Source: Spisula solida
Lineage: Eukaryota; Mollusca; Bivalvia; Venerida; Mactridae
Assembly (NCBI GenBank): GCA_947247005.1
Contig: OX365952.1
Span: 8,268,501 to 8,332,500, forward strand
Length of the DNA: 64,000 bases
Reading direction: 5' to 3'
In this document: positions 1 through 11,500 of the stretch, piece by piece
Layout of the letters: every line of letters begins with the position of its first letter
Position numbering within the stretch: the first letter of the stretch is position 1
Program-made: the position numbers and the translations under genes
The notes under the pieces: model-generated
The model's database searches: none
Told to the model about the DNA's origin: nothing
Seen by the model: the letters and a program-made list of their open reading frames with translations, nothing else

Positions 1-114
1 AATGAACCTCTACAAATCATTGCTGTCTCCAATTTGCAGTTGAAAAATAATTACTTAGAATTTGAATTTGAACGTACATTTTGAATTGTCCATTAAGTGC
101 TTTGATACAACAGT

Positions 115-180
115 GCCCTGGTCCAGTGGTTAGTGAGCTAGATTGATAACCCAGCAATCGGAGTTTGATTCCTAGTCCCT
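115..180 (+). repeat. tRNA-derived SINE-like head
   Basis: The sequence has a pol III A-box-like stretch at about 119-130 (TGGTCCAGTGG) and a B-box-like stretch at about 161-172 (AGTTTGATTCC), spaced as in a tRNA-derived SINE. No cloverleaf with paired stems can be drawn, so it is not a working tRNA gene. The bases just upstream (about 1-118) match the right end of the inverted-repeat element at 13750-13996, so the SINE-like piece abuts a MITE fragment. Confidence 0.45.
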
Positions 181-546
181 GCAGGTCATACCCTTTCATA
201 AAAATTTGACGACTGTGTCAGTTTTCCACCACATGTGGAAAAGTTGCTGTTTCTTTTTGGAATGGTGAGTTGTTGATACTGGCAAGGATACAGTCCAGGA
301 AAACTGCCATTGGTTAGGTGAATCAGTCCCAATATATAACAGAAAAATTGTTGAGTAACGGTGTTTAACCCATACCAACAAACAAACGTAGACTTTAATA
401 CACTGATAATATGTCACAAACACATGGTGTGATACCCCGCCCTGTCATTTATAAGACACTAGGCTACTGAGTCCCTAGTACGATTCTTATCATATTAGGT
501 GAAGACAAGGGAGCTACTTGTACACATTATAAACACTGATATGTGA

Positions 547-604
547 TGGCCGGGCTTCAAACCTGCACCCTCTACTCAGCCACGTCTGAACTATTGAGCT
601 GATT
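547..604 (-). repeat. tRNA-like SINE fragment
   Basis: Read on the minus strand, an A-box-like stretch (AGCTCAATAGTTCAG) is followed about 35 bases later by a B-box-like stretch (GGTTTGAAGCC). This order and spacing are those of a tRNA-derived element. The stems are not convincing. Only the box similarity supports the call. Confidence 0.35.
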
Positions 605-892
605 TTATATTATATTTACAGTTGTTCTTCAACATTATATCCTGAAAAACCGGTTCACAGTTCCATCAGAAAATTGTACTGTTTTTATGCCCCGTTCTTC
701 CGTCTGAAAATGTTAACCAAAACTTTCAAGTTACTGAAACTCAAATATTTTTAAAGTCCATCAAGGCATTGCTTTCAAACTTGGCTTACTTGTTTACCAT
801 CATAAACTCAAATGATGGCCTTTGATTGACTCACCGATAGCTAGTTTTTATGGACAAAGCCTCCCCTGATGCATAAGCGTTTAATGAACACA

Positions 893-1021
893 GTCTTTTT
901 ATATGGCTTTGACGGAACTGAAAACTGATGTAATGCTCTGATGGAACTCAGGACACATGATATCTGAGTTCCGTTCGAATGTTACATCAGTTTTAAGTTC
1001 CGCCAGAGCCATATAAAAACA
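893..1021. repeat. Near-perfect palindrome, ~60-bp arms
   Basis: The arms at about 893-956 and 961-1021 are reverse complements apart from a few mismatches, starting with TTTTTATATGGC and ending with GCCATATAAAAA. The central spacer is only a few bases, so the strand can fold into a long hairpin. The form is that of a tiny MITE or the remnant of a fold-back element. There is no open reading frame in it. Confidence 0.75.
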
Positions 1022-1584
1022 GTACTATTCTCTGATGGCTGAGAAATGGTGTATGGGTAATGAGAAATAGGTTTTTGTTTAAATCATAAAATGAGTTTAT
1101 CATTTTAATTACCAATTCTTGTGTTATTGTCTACGCTAAAAGGTATGTTAAGTTTGATGTAAAATGTGCATTAAATAAATTAATGATAAAAGCATATGCA
1201 TTTTGTTGAGGCCGACATGGAAGATTGGGAAACCAAATGTGTATACTCTATAGTGAGTTAAAACCTTGTTGCGCCAAAGGGACAAAATGCTAATTGTAAT
1301 GTTCTGCTGTCACCACCCTTTGTCACCCTGTGATCATGTGTGTTTTCTGGATTTTAAGTTTATACTTACCCCTTAGCTTACTGCAAATACCTTGGCATGA
1401 TCACTGAACCCTGTGCATTGACTATGTCTGTATGATTGCAAGCATGTTTGCTTCTATGTTGTAATTGGATGAAATACCGGAATTGTTGATTACAAATGAG
1501 TGCTATATTATACTGTGCAATTGTTCCAATTAGACTCTAAAAGCCCCCATTATGCCTTTACAAAATAACAACTTGTAAACAGGA

Positions 1585-1790
1585 AGTGCTTGATTTATAG
1601 TCTAAGGGAAGCAACTCTTGCAAAATTAGTATTTTGTTTTCCAATGTGATTTTTGGCATACTTAATAATGATTTCGATAGATATAGTAACATTTTGTTGT
1701 CAATTATTGGTCATTTGTGAAAAACATCCTAATTCCTTGTTTTTACTGGATGATCGTAAAATTTTGGAAAATTTGCTCAGTATAGTTCTG
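1585..1790 (+). repeat. Dispersed repeat family D1, partial copy
   Basis: This stretch matches the 3' parts of the copies at 3472-4105 and 61153-61885. Shared landmarks are GAAAAACATCCTAATTC, the preceding TTGGTCATTTGTG-like segment and the following ACTGGATGATCG. No coding capacity is seen. The family name is only a label used here. Confidence 0.6.
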
Positions 1791-1928
1791 TAATTGTGTT
1801 GTTGAGATAGATGAATCAGAATCTACCTTAAGGCCAGAATACACCGAAATCGACTGTCTATGTATCTGGAATAAAAGATATCTCTTTAATAAATAGTACT
1901 CTTTGTAATCTGAATGGATTCTGTTGTG

Positions 1929-1999
1929 CCTCCATAGCTCAATGGTTAGCCATTTCCCGCCTAATCTGCCGACCTGGTTAAATTACGGATGGAGGCACT
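1929..1999 (+). repeat. tRNA-like sequence with intact acceptor stem (pseudo-tRNA or SINE)
   Basis: The first seven bases (GCCTCCA) pair perfectly with TGGAGGC at the other end, about 60 bases later. A D-arm-like stretch (TAGCTCAATGGTTAGC) follows the first half of the stem. The T-arm reads GGTTAAATTAC where the canonical B-box is GGTTCGAATCC, and its stem does not pair. No convincing anticodon stem is present. It is most likely a decayed tRNA gene or the head of a SINE. Confidence 0.4.
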
Positions 2000-2548
2000 T
2001 CATATGCCTGCCATCTTTCAGCAGAAAGCTGACTGGCAAATAAAAGCTATGCTCGGCATGTCAATACGACCAAGTTTATGTGATATTATGCAATAGATTT
2101 GTCAAGTTGTTATTGCAAAGTTTTATATTGGCAAATCTATATTGGAACAAAATTACAATATTGATGAAGAGAGGTTGTTGCTCAAGGGAGGGCCACTCTA
2201 GAGAGGTTGCATAGTATTATGATTCCTATATTTAACTTAGTAGTTTATGAATGACAAATGCTTCTATTTCATCTTTATAATTGTGCTGGGACCAAAAAAA
2301 TCTGAAGACTGATGACATAGGCGAGCTATGTAGCGCTTTCCATGGGAAGTAATCCATGCTTTCTATATTTAAATTTTAATTGATTAACTGAATGAACGCA
2401 CTCGGTAGCACTTTGCTTTGGTGGAGGTTTTTAGGTGTTTAAGGTAAAACTATTCAAGACATCAAAAAGTTTTACTGTATACCATTTCTGTATTATGTTA
2501 CATCTGTTGATTGTTAATTTACCAAAAATATTCTCCTCACTATCGTAG

Positions 2549-5500
2549 GTTTGACTCGTGTTGAGGAAGTCGAACACGAGAACTCGTTGTTAGAAAAGCA
2601 TCATGCTGACAGTGAAGAAGAAACGTATACAGAAGAAATTATATATTACTCCCCACAAAAATCCGGACATCATTATACCAGTAAAGAGGTAAGTTACTGC
2701 ATCATTGTTAAATAAGGTATTTTTGTCATTAAGTGCTCATTATTAGTTATAATCAGGGGTGTAGAAATGAGCCGAAAGGCGGCAAAATTCACTGCTTAGC
2801 GGCTACTTTTTGTCATTTTCTTCTTTATTGCTTTTTGAAGATTAACTGGTAACATGAAAACATTTCTACACCCCTATATAATTAGTATAATTGCAGTGTT
2901 TTCTAGCTGCATAGTGGGGCTGGATTCATGCCATTCTTACATTTTTGTGGATGATTAAGTTGAAGCTCCGTTTTAGTGCCTTGTTTTTCAATACATTCTG
3001 TGTTGGCCTTACCTGTTTGTGGCTCTGTTAATGTTCAAAAAAATAATATTGGGCATAAAATTTTAATATATATAGAATAATGAAATAAGGGTATTGCTCA
3101 ATTAGTATTTCAAGCAAATAAATTATGTTGGAGTTTTGCAACTTTTCAATTGATCTCATATCAATAAGGTTCGTACATTTCCTTTGACAAGCTAGTTTCA
3201 ATTTCTTTACTTTCAAATTGATTTTGAAAGACAAAAAATAAATTGATAAACCGACAAAAGCTAATTGATCAACGGTTAACCAGTTTTTTCTTACCAACGG
3301 GTGTTGAGAATTTGTTAAGAAAAAAAATGTCAAGATGGGTCTTCATGTTTTGCTGCTATTTTATTCACTTAAGTTCTTTTATTTCTTTCTTATTAAGTTT
3401 AGCTTTACTTTTGATTAAGGTAATTCAAGTTGTGTATTCATTAAAAAATAATTATTTATTAACATAATAAACAGGGGTCCTACAATTCTGAAAAAATTTG
3501 GAAATCCGGATTTGCTGCACTAGATAGTATGAAATTTCCTGCTGAAAATGAAAGTTATTTGGTGAAAAAAATCAAAGAATTGACAAAGTTATATTCAATT
3601 TAGAACAATGCTTGAACTGAGTTTTGGAGTAGTGGTGGGTGGTAATGGCAATCGAAAGACTTACGGCTCATTTTCAGGATTGGGCATTATGCCTCCGTAT
3701 GACCCCTTATTAAAAAGTAATCGGTATGATATACGATATATGTACATGTAATACACATACATGGTGATTATATTAATCAAATTATTCAATTAATTTGTAT
3801 ACAGAATCTAACATGATTTATAAACTGTGTACCTTTAACGCTTTTCCTGTCAATTATAAATTACGATTATTTTCAAAAAGCAATAACGTGTTAACCTATC
3901 TGCAGAATGATGGATTTTGAGCACTTTATTTGAGTCCCAAGGTGGTTTGTTTACAAAGTAATCATTTATTGTTAACAATAAACGCAAAATTTGGATATAG
4001 ATATAGTAACATTCTGTCACCAACTAATCGTCATTAGATATAGAAAACATCCTAATACCTTGTATTTACTGGATAATAGAACACGAGTTTTGGAAGAGAT
4101 AATGGGATTTTAAGGTGATTGCCAACTCTTAAATTTTTCTGTACAAGAGGTACCAAACACATGATTTTCATGAAGAAGACACTCATGATAGTAATTGTGC
4201 AAACCCATAACAGTTTTGCTTGGCTAGTTTTTAAGATATTTTTAGATTTTGGGGAAACCCCCTAAAAACTGATATTTGCCTTTTACCGAAAAACTTTGAC
4301 ATTTAATAACATGAAACTTGGCATGCACGAAATTTTGTATAATACGGAATCACACGATAACGTTTGTTTTACAATATGCATGTTATATGTATTTTTAAAT
4401 GATATTTTAAAATATGTGATTTTTCATTTGTAAGTTATATGAAAAAAATAGTTACACAACATACTGTTTTCGTATGTGCAACCCGTAGAGTAACTATTAT
4501 AGAAGTTTTATTCAAAATTTCATGGCAGTTGCTCGGCTAGATTTTTTTAATTGACACTTTAATGATTTCGGAAATGTTGAAAACCAGGAGACAAAATACA
4601 TCAACTTTTTTAACACGTTGTATCCAGTTTTCGCAAACTTTTTTTTTAAAAATGTGTATATTTAAAGATATTCTTACGAAATAAATGCAAAAGAACCTTC
4701 CTCTAAAGTGGTCTGGATGCTTGCTAAACAAATATTAAAACTTGGATAAATTTAGTCCCAACAGAGACCAAACGTATCATTTCATTACATTACATGACGT
4801 TAGGTCTCACCGGGTCCCGAGTACTTGTATGTAGCACTTTACGGTATGTCTAAACACCGGATATGAATCATATTCGTGGATATGAACGGATATGAACGGT
4901 AAATACCGAATATGAATGATTTTTTTTTAATTAAGCAAAATATTTATTTTTAGCTCACCTGAGCACGAAGTGCTCACTGGTGAGCTTTTAGGATAGGTGG
5001 CTGTCCGGCGCCGGCGTCGTCCGTCGTTGTCCGTCGTCGTCCGGCGTCCGTCAACAATTCCTTTAAATGACTTCTTCTCCTAAACCAATTGATGGAATTT
5101 AACCAAATTTCACAGGAATGATCCTTGGGTGGTCCTCTTTCAAAGTTGTTCAAATGGTTCTGGTTAATTTATTAATTAGGTCACAGGAGCTAAAAATAGA
5201 TTTTAAAAGTGAAAACTTAAAAAATCTTCTCTGAAACCACAGGGCCTACAGCTTTGATATTTTGCATGAAGCTTCATCATGAGATCCTCTACAAAGATTG
5301 TTAAAATTTTGCCCCTGGGGTCAAAACTGCACCCGTCCCGGGGGTCACTTGTTTTGCAATAGAGTTATAGAGAGAAATCTTTGAAAATCTTTTCCTCTGA
5401 AACCACAAGACCTACAACTTTGATATTTTGCATGTAACATCATAATTATTGGGGTCCTCTAACAAGATTGTACAAATTTTACCCCCATGGGGTTAAAATA

Positions 5501-8500
5501 GCCCCCTACCCCAGTCACTATGTTATTGTAGAAAACTTTGAAAATCTTCTCTTATACCACAATGCAGACTCCCACTGACCTCACCTTTAGATAAGAAATA
5601 ATGTTGGATATTTCTTTCTTGCTGACATTAATGACTTTTCAATGAGATATACTAAACCCTGACTCTGGTATCTGAATTCAAACATGTGTAGACCATCTGG
5701 TCATTTGTTCAGTCAGTAGGAGAAGTTTATTGTGTGTTCAGCTAGTTAATGGTCAGTTATGTCACCTTACAGTTATGCTAGCATATCAGGTTACATGAAA
5801 CGGCCAGGTATTACAAGACTAGATAATCAGGCCCAAAATAAAATGTAGCTATACATGAAAGCAAATTGCTTTATATTTAGATCATCTAACAAATCATTAA
5901 TGAAAATTATACAATTGAAGTCAATTAAGAAAATTGTATGTTTTACAGTATCAAGCTTGTACCATGTTTGTTAAGCAACCGTTGTCTTATAATTATAATC
6001 AATTTGATTATTTCAATCCATTATTTCACAAAATATCATGCCCATAAAGTGTATATATTTGCATACAAGTTAGTTGTGTTTTATATTCTTCCACCAAATA
6101 TATCCCTCAATCTCAGGCTAACCTTAATAAATTCTTTGGTTGGAGTTACTCTATCTACTCACGAAATCCCAGCAACATATTTGGCCTTCAGGAGACATTT
6201 TTTACTTTAATGAGATTATTAAGTGTTCGTAAAAAATAATTAAAAACATTCCCTACTTACCTACCCACCTAAACATTTCTGTGTAACTCCAAACAAAGAA
6301 TTTTTTAAGGTCAGCCTGAGATATTTGGGGTAAATTGCTTTCTACATGTCAGCTGTCTGGTACACTAAATGGTTTCAGATCAATAACTCGAGAACAGTTT
6401 GGCCTAAGATCATCAAACTTTGCTTTGAGGTTGGTTATCATCAATAGATGACCCCTATAATGTTTTTTGAGGTCATTAAATAAACAGATAAGGTCATTAA
6501 CCTTAAACATAATTATCATAGAGGCATATCCTACTATTCCGGAATAATCCGAGAATCAGGATTAGCTGCACTAAAAAAAATGAACTTCTATGTAGAAAAA
6601 GTTCATTTCTCGACTTAACATCACTCGAATATTACTCAGGTGAGTGATCCAGGGCCTTCTGGGCCCTCTTGTTTTATGTTGTAATCTATTATTAATATAT
6701 AAATACTTATACACACAAAAAATAAATGATCTATAAGCATGTTTAAGCCTGTGAAGAAATATATATTACCAGCGCACTATCGGATTCATATTCGTGAACA
6801 TTCGGCAACCCCGTACATGAACGGTAAATACCAAATATGAGCGTTAATTGTTTTAATTAGGCAAAATATTTATTTTTTTTATGTTGGAATCTATTATAAA
6901 CATAGACATACTTATACACACAAAAAATAAATGATCTATAAGCATGTTTAAGCCTCTGAAGAAATATATATTCCCAACTCGCTATCAGTTTCATATTCGT
7001 GAACATCAGGCGAACTCCGTACATGAACGGTAAATACCAAATATGAGCGTTAATTGTTTTAATTAGGCAAAATATTTATTTTTTTATGTTGCAATCTATT
7101 ATAAACATAAAAATACTTATACTTACCAAAAATAAATGATCTATAAGTATGATTAAGCCTTAGAAGAAATATATATTATTATATATAGTGCGCTATCGGA
7201 TTCATATTCGTGAACCTGAGGCGAAACTCGTACATGAACGGTAAATACCGAATATGAGCGATCATAATAAGACATCTAGCAAAATCTTAATTATACTTTG
7301 ATAACTAACATTAACATATATGTAAATACTAGAACGATTAATAAAAGGCCTATACCATATTGGATTCATATTCCTGAACAAGGACGAAATACCGAATATG
7401 AACGATTTTTATTGGACGGAGGAAAACTTGAACTGTTTAAACTATATATTGATATATAGATATATACTGTAATTACTAAAATTCTACTGCGAGTAACGAA
7501 CATGAAACTATTCTAATATGATTGAATGTGCCAAAAAACCATGATGATATATTAATAATATATGTAATTATCAAAACCGATTTAGTAGATTTATGCATTA
7601 TATATATTTTATAATATAAAATGATCATTATTACACGTGCTGTATTTTTTTTACATCACACTCATTTTGTATTGTGTTTGCATAAAGAATGTCGCTGTTT
7701 TTGTCGGTACAACAAAGAGTGTGTGTTCCCTTTATCGGGATTTAATTGTTCCCTTTATCGGGATTTAATCCAATTATATATGGATTAATCATCTTTTGAT
7801 TGGATTATAATTATAGCCGTTCATGATTGATCAGCACACTTAAGTAAGTATAAGTATGTGATAATGTGGGCCATGTGTGACACTAACATAACACCACATT
7901 TGTTTTATTAAAATGTTTGAGAAAACGCTAAAAACGAGTTTTAATAATTAAAATTGTTCATATATTTAAATCAGTATATATACTTTCAGCATTTCAGAAA
8001 TATTAAAGCTATACAATTTATGCTATAAGATTGTGTCATATCCAATGCTATAAGATTGTGTCATATTTAAACGCTATTTTGATTTCAAGTATTGTATTGC
8101 AAAAGTAATCCAAATTGCTTAATTGTGCTGCAAAGTGTCTTCAAAATGAAGTATCCGTATTATGTGTGTTCGGATAATTGTGATGACTTTTGCATTTACT
8201 GTGAGGTAAGTTCAGTTCATAGTAAACATTTTTGTCTATGTGCCTCCATTATGATTATGAAAATTGTCAATCTTGAAAAAAGGTTTTATGTATGTTTTAA
8301 GATATATCAAAATTTAATAGTTCGCATTTATAGAAAGGCTACTGCTGGTTTTAGCAAAGATCCCGTGTTATTTGGTTTTAACACCTGTTTCCCCCCGAAA
8401 TGTTTAAATCTGGATTATAAATGCATATTAACTGATTAAGTTGTTCAATTCTTGTCGGGTCAATATATGCAACATTGGGTGTTAGTAAATAATTAAGAAA

Positions 8501-11500
8501 TAAAAATATGTTCGTGTATTTTGTCGGTGAAATAAACACGATTTTAGTACATTTCTTCCTATTGATACATAAATATACTGCAAATTTCTATCGGCCAATT
8601 AAAATTCAATGACTATTAAGGACACGCTTCGCTCCGCCCTGTTTTACCAAAATAATTATTTGACTTAAAATATCCTGAATTTTGATTGGCCGATAATTTT
8701 TTTCGCTTCTCTGGCTCCGCCCTGTTAATCATTTACGATGTTAGATCATAATTGTTCAATGTGTTTTTTTTTATCTTACTTTATGATGACTGTACAAAAT
8801 ATAACATAACAACAATATTAATGTTTACTATTTTATTACTATAGTATCAATATATATATACTATAAAAAGGTTGTATATTATTATACATATAATCGCACA
8901 GTATGTAAATTCGATAATGACAACAAATCATATACACTATTGTTAATAAGTCTTTCTGAAAGCATTTACGACAGCATATTTCAGAATCTTTGATCCACCT
9001 TCCTTCAAACCCGGATGAACGAGATCGGAATCATAATGTCTTGGGAATCTCATTTTCTTACATATTTGTATGAAGTCTTGTCTCAAACTAGTTTTTAGTT
9101 TCTTATTCACTGATGAACGAATTTTGTTAAATGATGTCTGGTTCAAACCTGTCCAGGTGGGAAACTTCCCTCTTTGAACAATACTAGCGACGAAAACTCG
9201 TTCTACTCCATGCGTGTATAATTTGTCGACTATGTTCATAATGTCCAGGTATATATCATGTGGTGAACATCTCGCATCTATATCATTTCCTCCAAGATTT
9301 ATAAACACATATCTGAAAAAGAAAGAAACAAAATAAATAAATTAACTATGTTGTACATGTATATACGTCAATTATGACAAGGGAAGTAACTCAAACAAAA
9401 TTACTTAACATTTAAGGATGGATACTGTCCCTTGGTTTTACCAGTGTAAATGTGTATTTAATAGTTTTTATGTCGCCAATGATGATATTTTACTATCTTA
9501 AATTAATAATAATATATTTACCTAGGTTTACTTCTTATAAGTTGCTCGAACATGTCATGGAACTTTCTTTTGGTAGACATTCCAGGAACTCCCTAAAATC
9601 TACATCTTTCATACATTCGCTATTTAGGCTGGTTCACGAACATGAATTGGTTTATAACATAAGCGTAGATTCGTCCGTACGCGTTATGAAAATGAATTAA
9701 ATAACACTTTTTTCAAACTCAAATGGATTTCTTTTCGCTATGCACATGCATTTTAGTACAAATAATCATTTTTAACACAGAAACATAAGATTTAACCTTC
9801 AATTAAATCAAAATCATTCATATTCGGTATTTACCGTTCATATTCATATGCCTCCTTTCACGAATATGAATCCGATAGCGCATTATGATTAACATTTCTT
9901 CTAAGGCTTAATAACGCTACCAGAACTTTTATTTTTGGTATGTGCATGTATTTTTATTGTTATAACCAATTCCAACATAAAAAAATAAACATTTTGCTTA
10001 ATTAAAACCATAATCATTCATATTCGGTATTTACCGTTCATGTACGGAGTCCGCTTCATGTTCACGAATATGTATCCAATAGCGCACTAATGATAAACAT
10101 TTCTTCTAAGGCTTAATCATGCTACTACAATATTTATTTTTGGTATGTGTATGTATTTTTATGGTTATAACCAATTCCAACATAAAAAAAATAATATTTT
10201 GCTTAATTAAAAAAAAAATCATTCATATTCGGTATTTACCGTTCATATCCGTTCATATCCGCGAAAATGATTCATATTCGGTATTTAGACACACCCAGCA
10301 CTTTGCGACACGATTCGTTGTCGCTGTTTGGTGACCGATTGTGAGCCCTAAAAAGCAAAACAAAGTAAAGGCACACCACACATGGCTTCATTAATGCCTT
10401 TTCTGTCATTGAAAACAAATTATTGCAAGAACACTAACCTCATTGATACATAAATTATTCCTGTTTCATTTCACTACTGAAATGTCCTTATTTACGCCAT
10501 TGAAGCCGTCGAACAGAGCCGATGTATTCCGAAAGTTGTTGTTCTGACATTTGTAAGAATTTTGATTGGACGAAAAGTGGCTATAACTAAAACCCAGTAT
10601 CCGGACTAAAAAAAGGCCTACATTATAGACGGTCAAGAACAACTACTCCGTACCGAATAATTATTTCGTCTAAAACGAATTTGTCAACTGTAGGTAACTT
10701 TCGTTTTTAAAACGGAAGTGAATCGCGACAGATGTCAGACACACATTTCATCTAAAATTGGTTGTTTAAAGGTGTGTTTAACGCTGTTTTTGGTACTTTA
10801 TGATTGAAATAAGCTTTACTGCGGTTGATCCAACTGTTTAATCCCGAATAAGTCGTTCAATTCGGAAATAAAATTTTGCTCAAGACAGCTAAGTTCAAAA
10901 CTATGAGACTCTATAGTACTGTGGAATGTACGTAGAGTCGTATTTATGGGACTAGGATAAATTGGGCGTGGGCGCATTATAATACGTTTCACATACATTG
11001 TAGCTAGTATTCGCAAGTGTTGGTGTTTCAAACATTTGGAATACATGACACATACAATTACAGCTATAGCTTTTTCTGCAAGTTTATTATAGAATAATTA
11101 TTATTAAACAGTAAATTCGTGACTTTAAGACATGAGAACATGCTGACACATCAATTTTAAGTTATTCATACTATTTCATCATGGTAGTCAGACGCTTCGA
11201 ATACGTCTTATTTACACCGATTTCTAAACTTCCGCTCAACTTAAGAGTTTGCAATCACTTTAACAAGGGGTTGCCTCTTGTCTCTATCGACAAAATGTCG
11301 TATTGGACATCATTTCCGGTGAACTTCATTAAATAGTATATTATTACCTTTAACTATCATTTATTTCCACCAGAAAAATGCAATGAAAGGTATAGTAATT
11401 CTTTTGAGAATTTTATTTTATCCCCACTTTCTCAGCCTTAAATCCCTTAACTTTAGGTGAATTGATAACACACAACTTTAAAAATAATCCTAGAAATCAG

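Larger units (their letters stand above)
4841..10296. mobile_element. Composite element with inverted terminal arrays and 8-bp duplication, enclosing SGNH exons
   Basis: The left end reads TGTCTAAACACCGGATATGA from 4847. The right end, on the opposite strand from 10291, reads TGTCTAAATACCGAATATGA. Inside each end are repeated units of roughly 180-200 bp sharing GAACGGTAAATACCGAATATGA, GGATTCATATTCGTGAAC and AAGCAAAATATTTATTTTT: left units 4847-7410, right units about 9815-10291 in inverted order. The ends are flanked by AGCACTTT at 4833-4840 and again at 10297-10304, a perfect 8-bp direct repeat. An 8-bp duplication is typical of hAT and P superfamilies, but no transposase is seen, so the superfamily is open. 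A second element (4950-6675) is inserted in the left array. The interior carries two exons of an SGNH hydrolase on the minus strand. Confidence 0.7.

Noticed and set aside
8092..8439. 115-codon + strand frame inside the composite element
   Set aside because: The part after 8202 has no recognisable features, and a good donor interrupts it. Only the short 5' segment was kept, at low confidence.
10816..11046. Minus-strand 76-codon frame starting MYSKCLKHQHLRIL
   Set aside because: No splice partner, no recognisable motif and ordinary length for chance in this composition. It could be an upstream SGNH exon but lacks the GDS motif.
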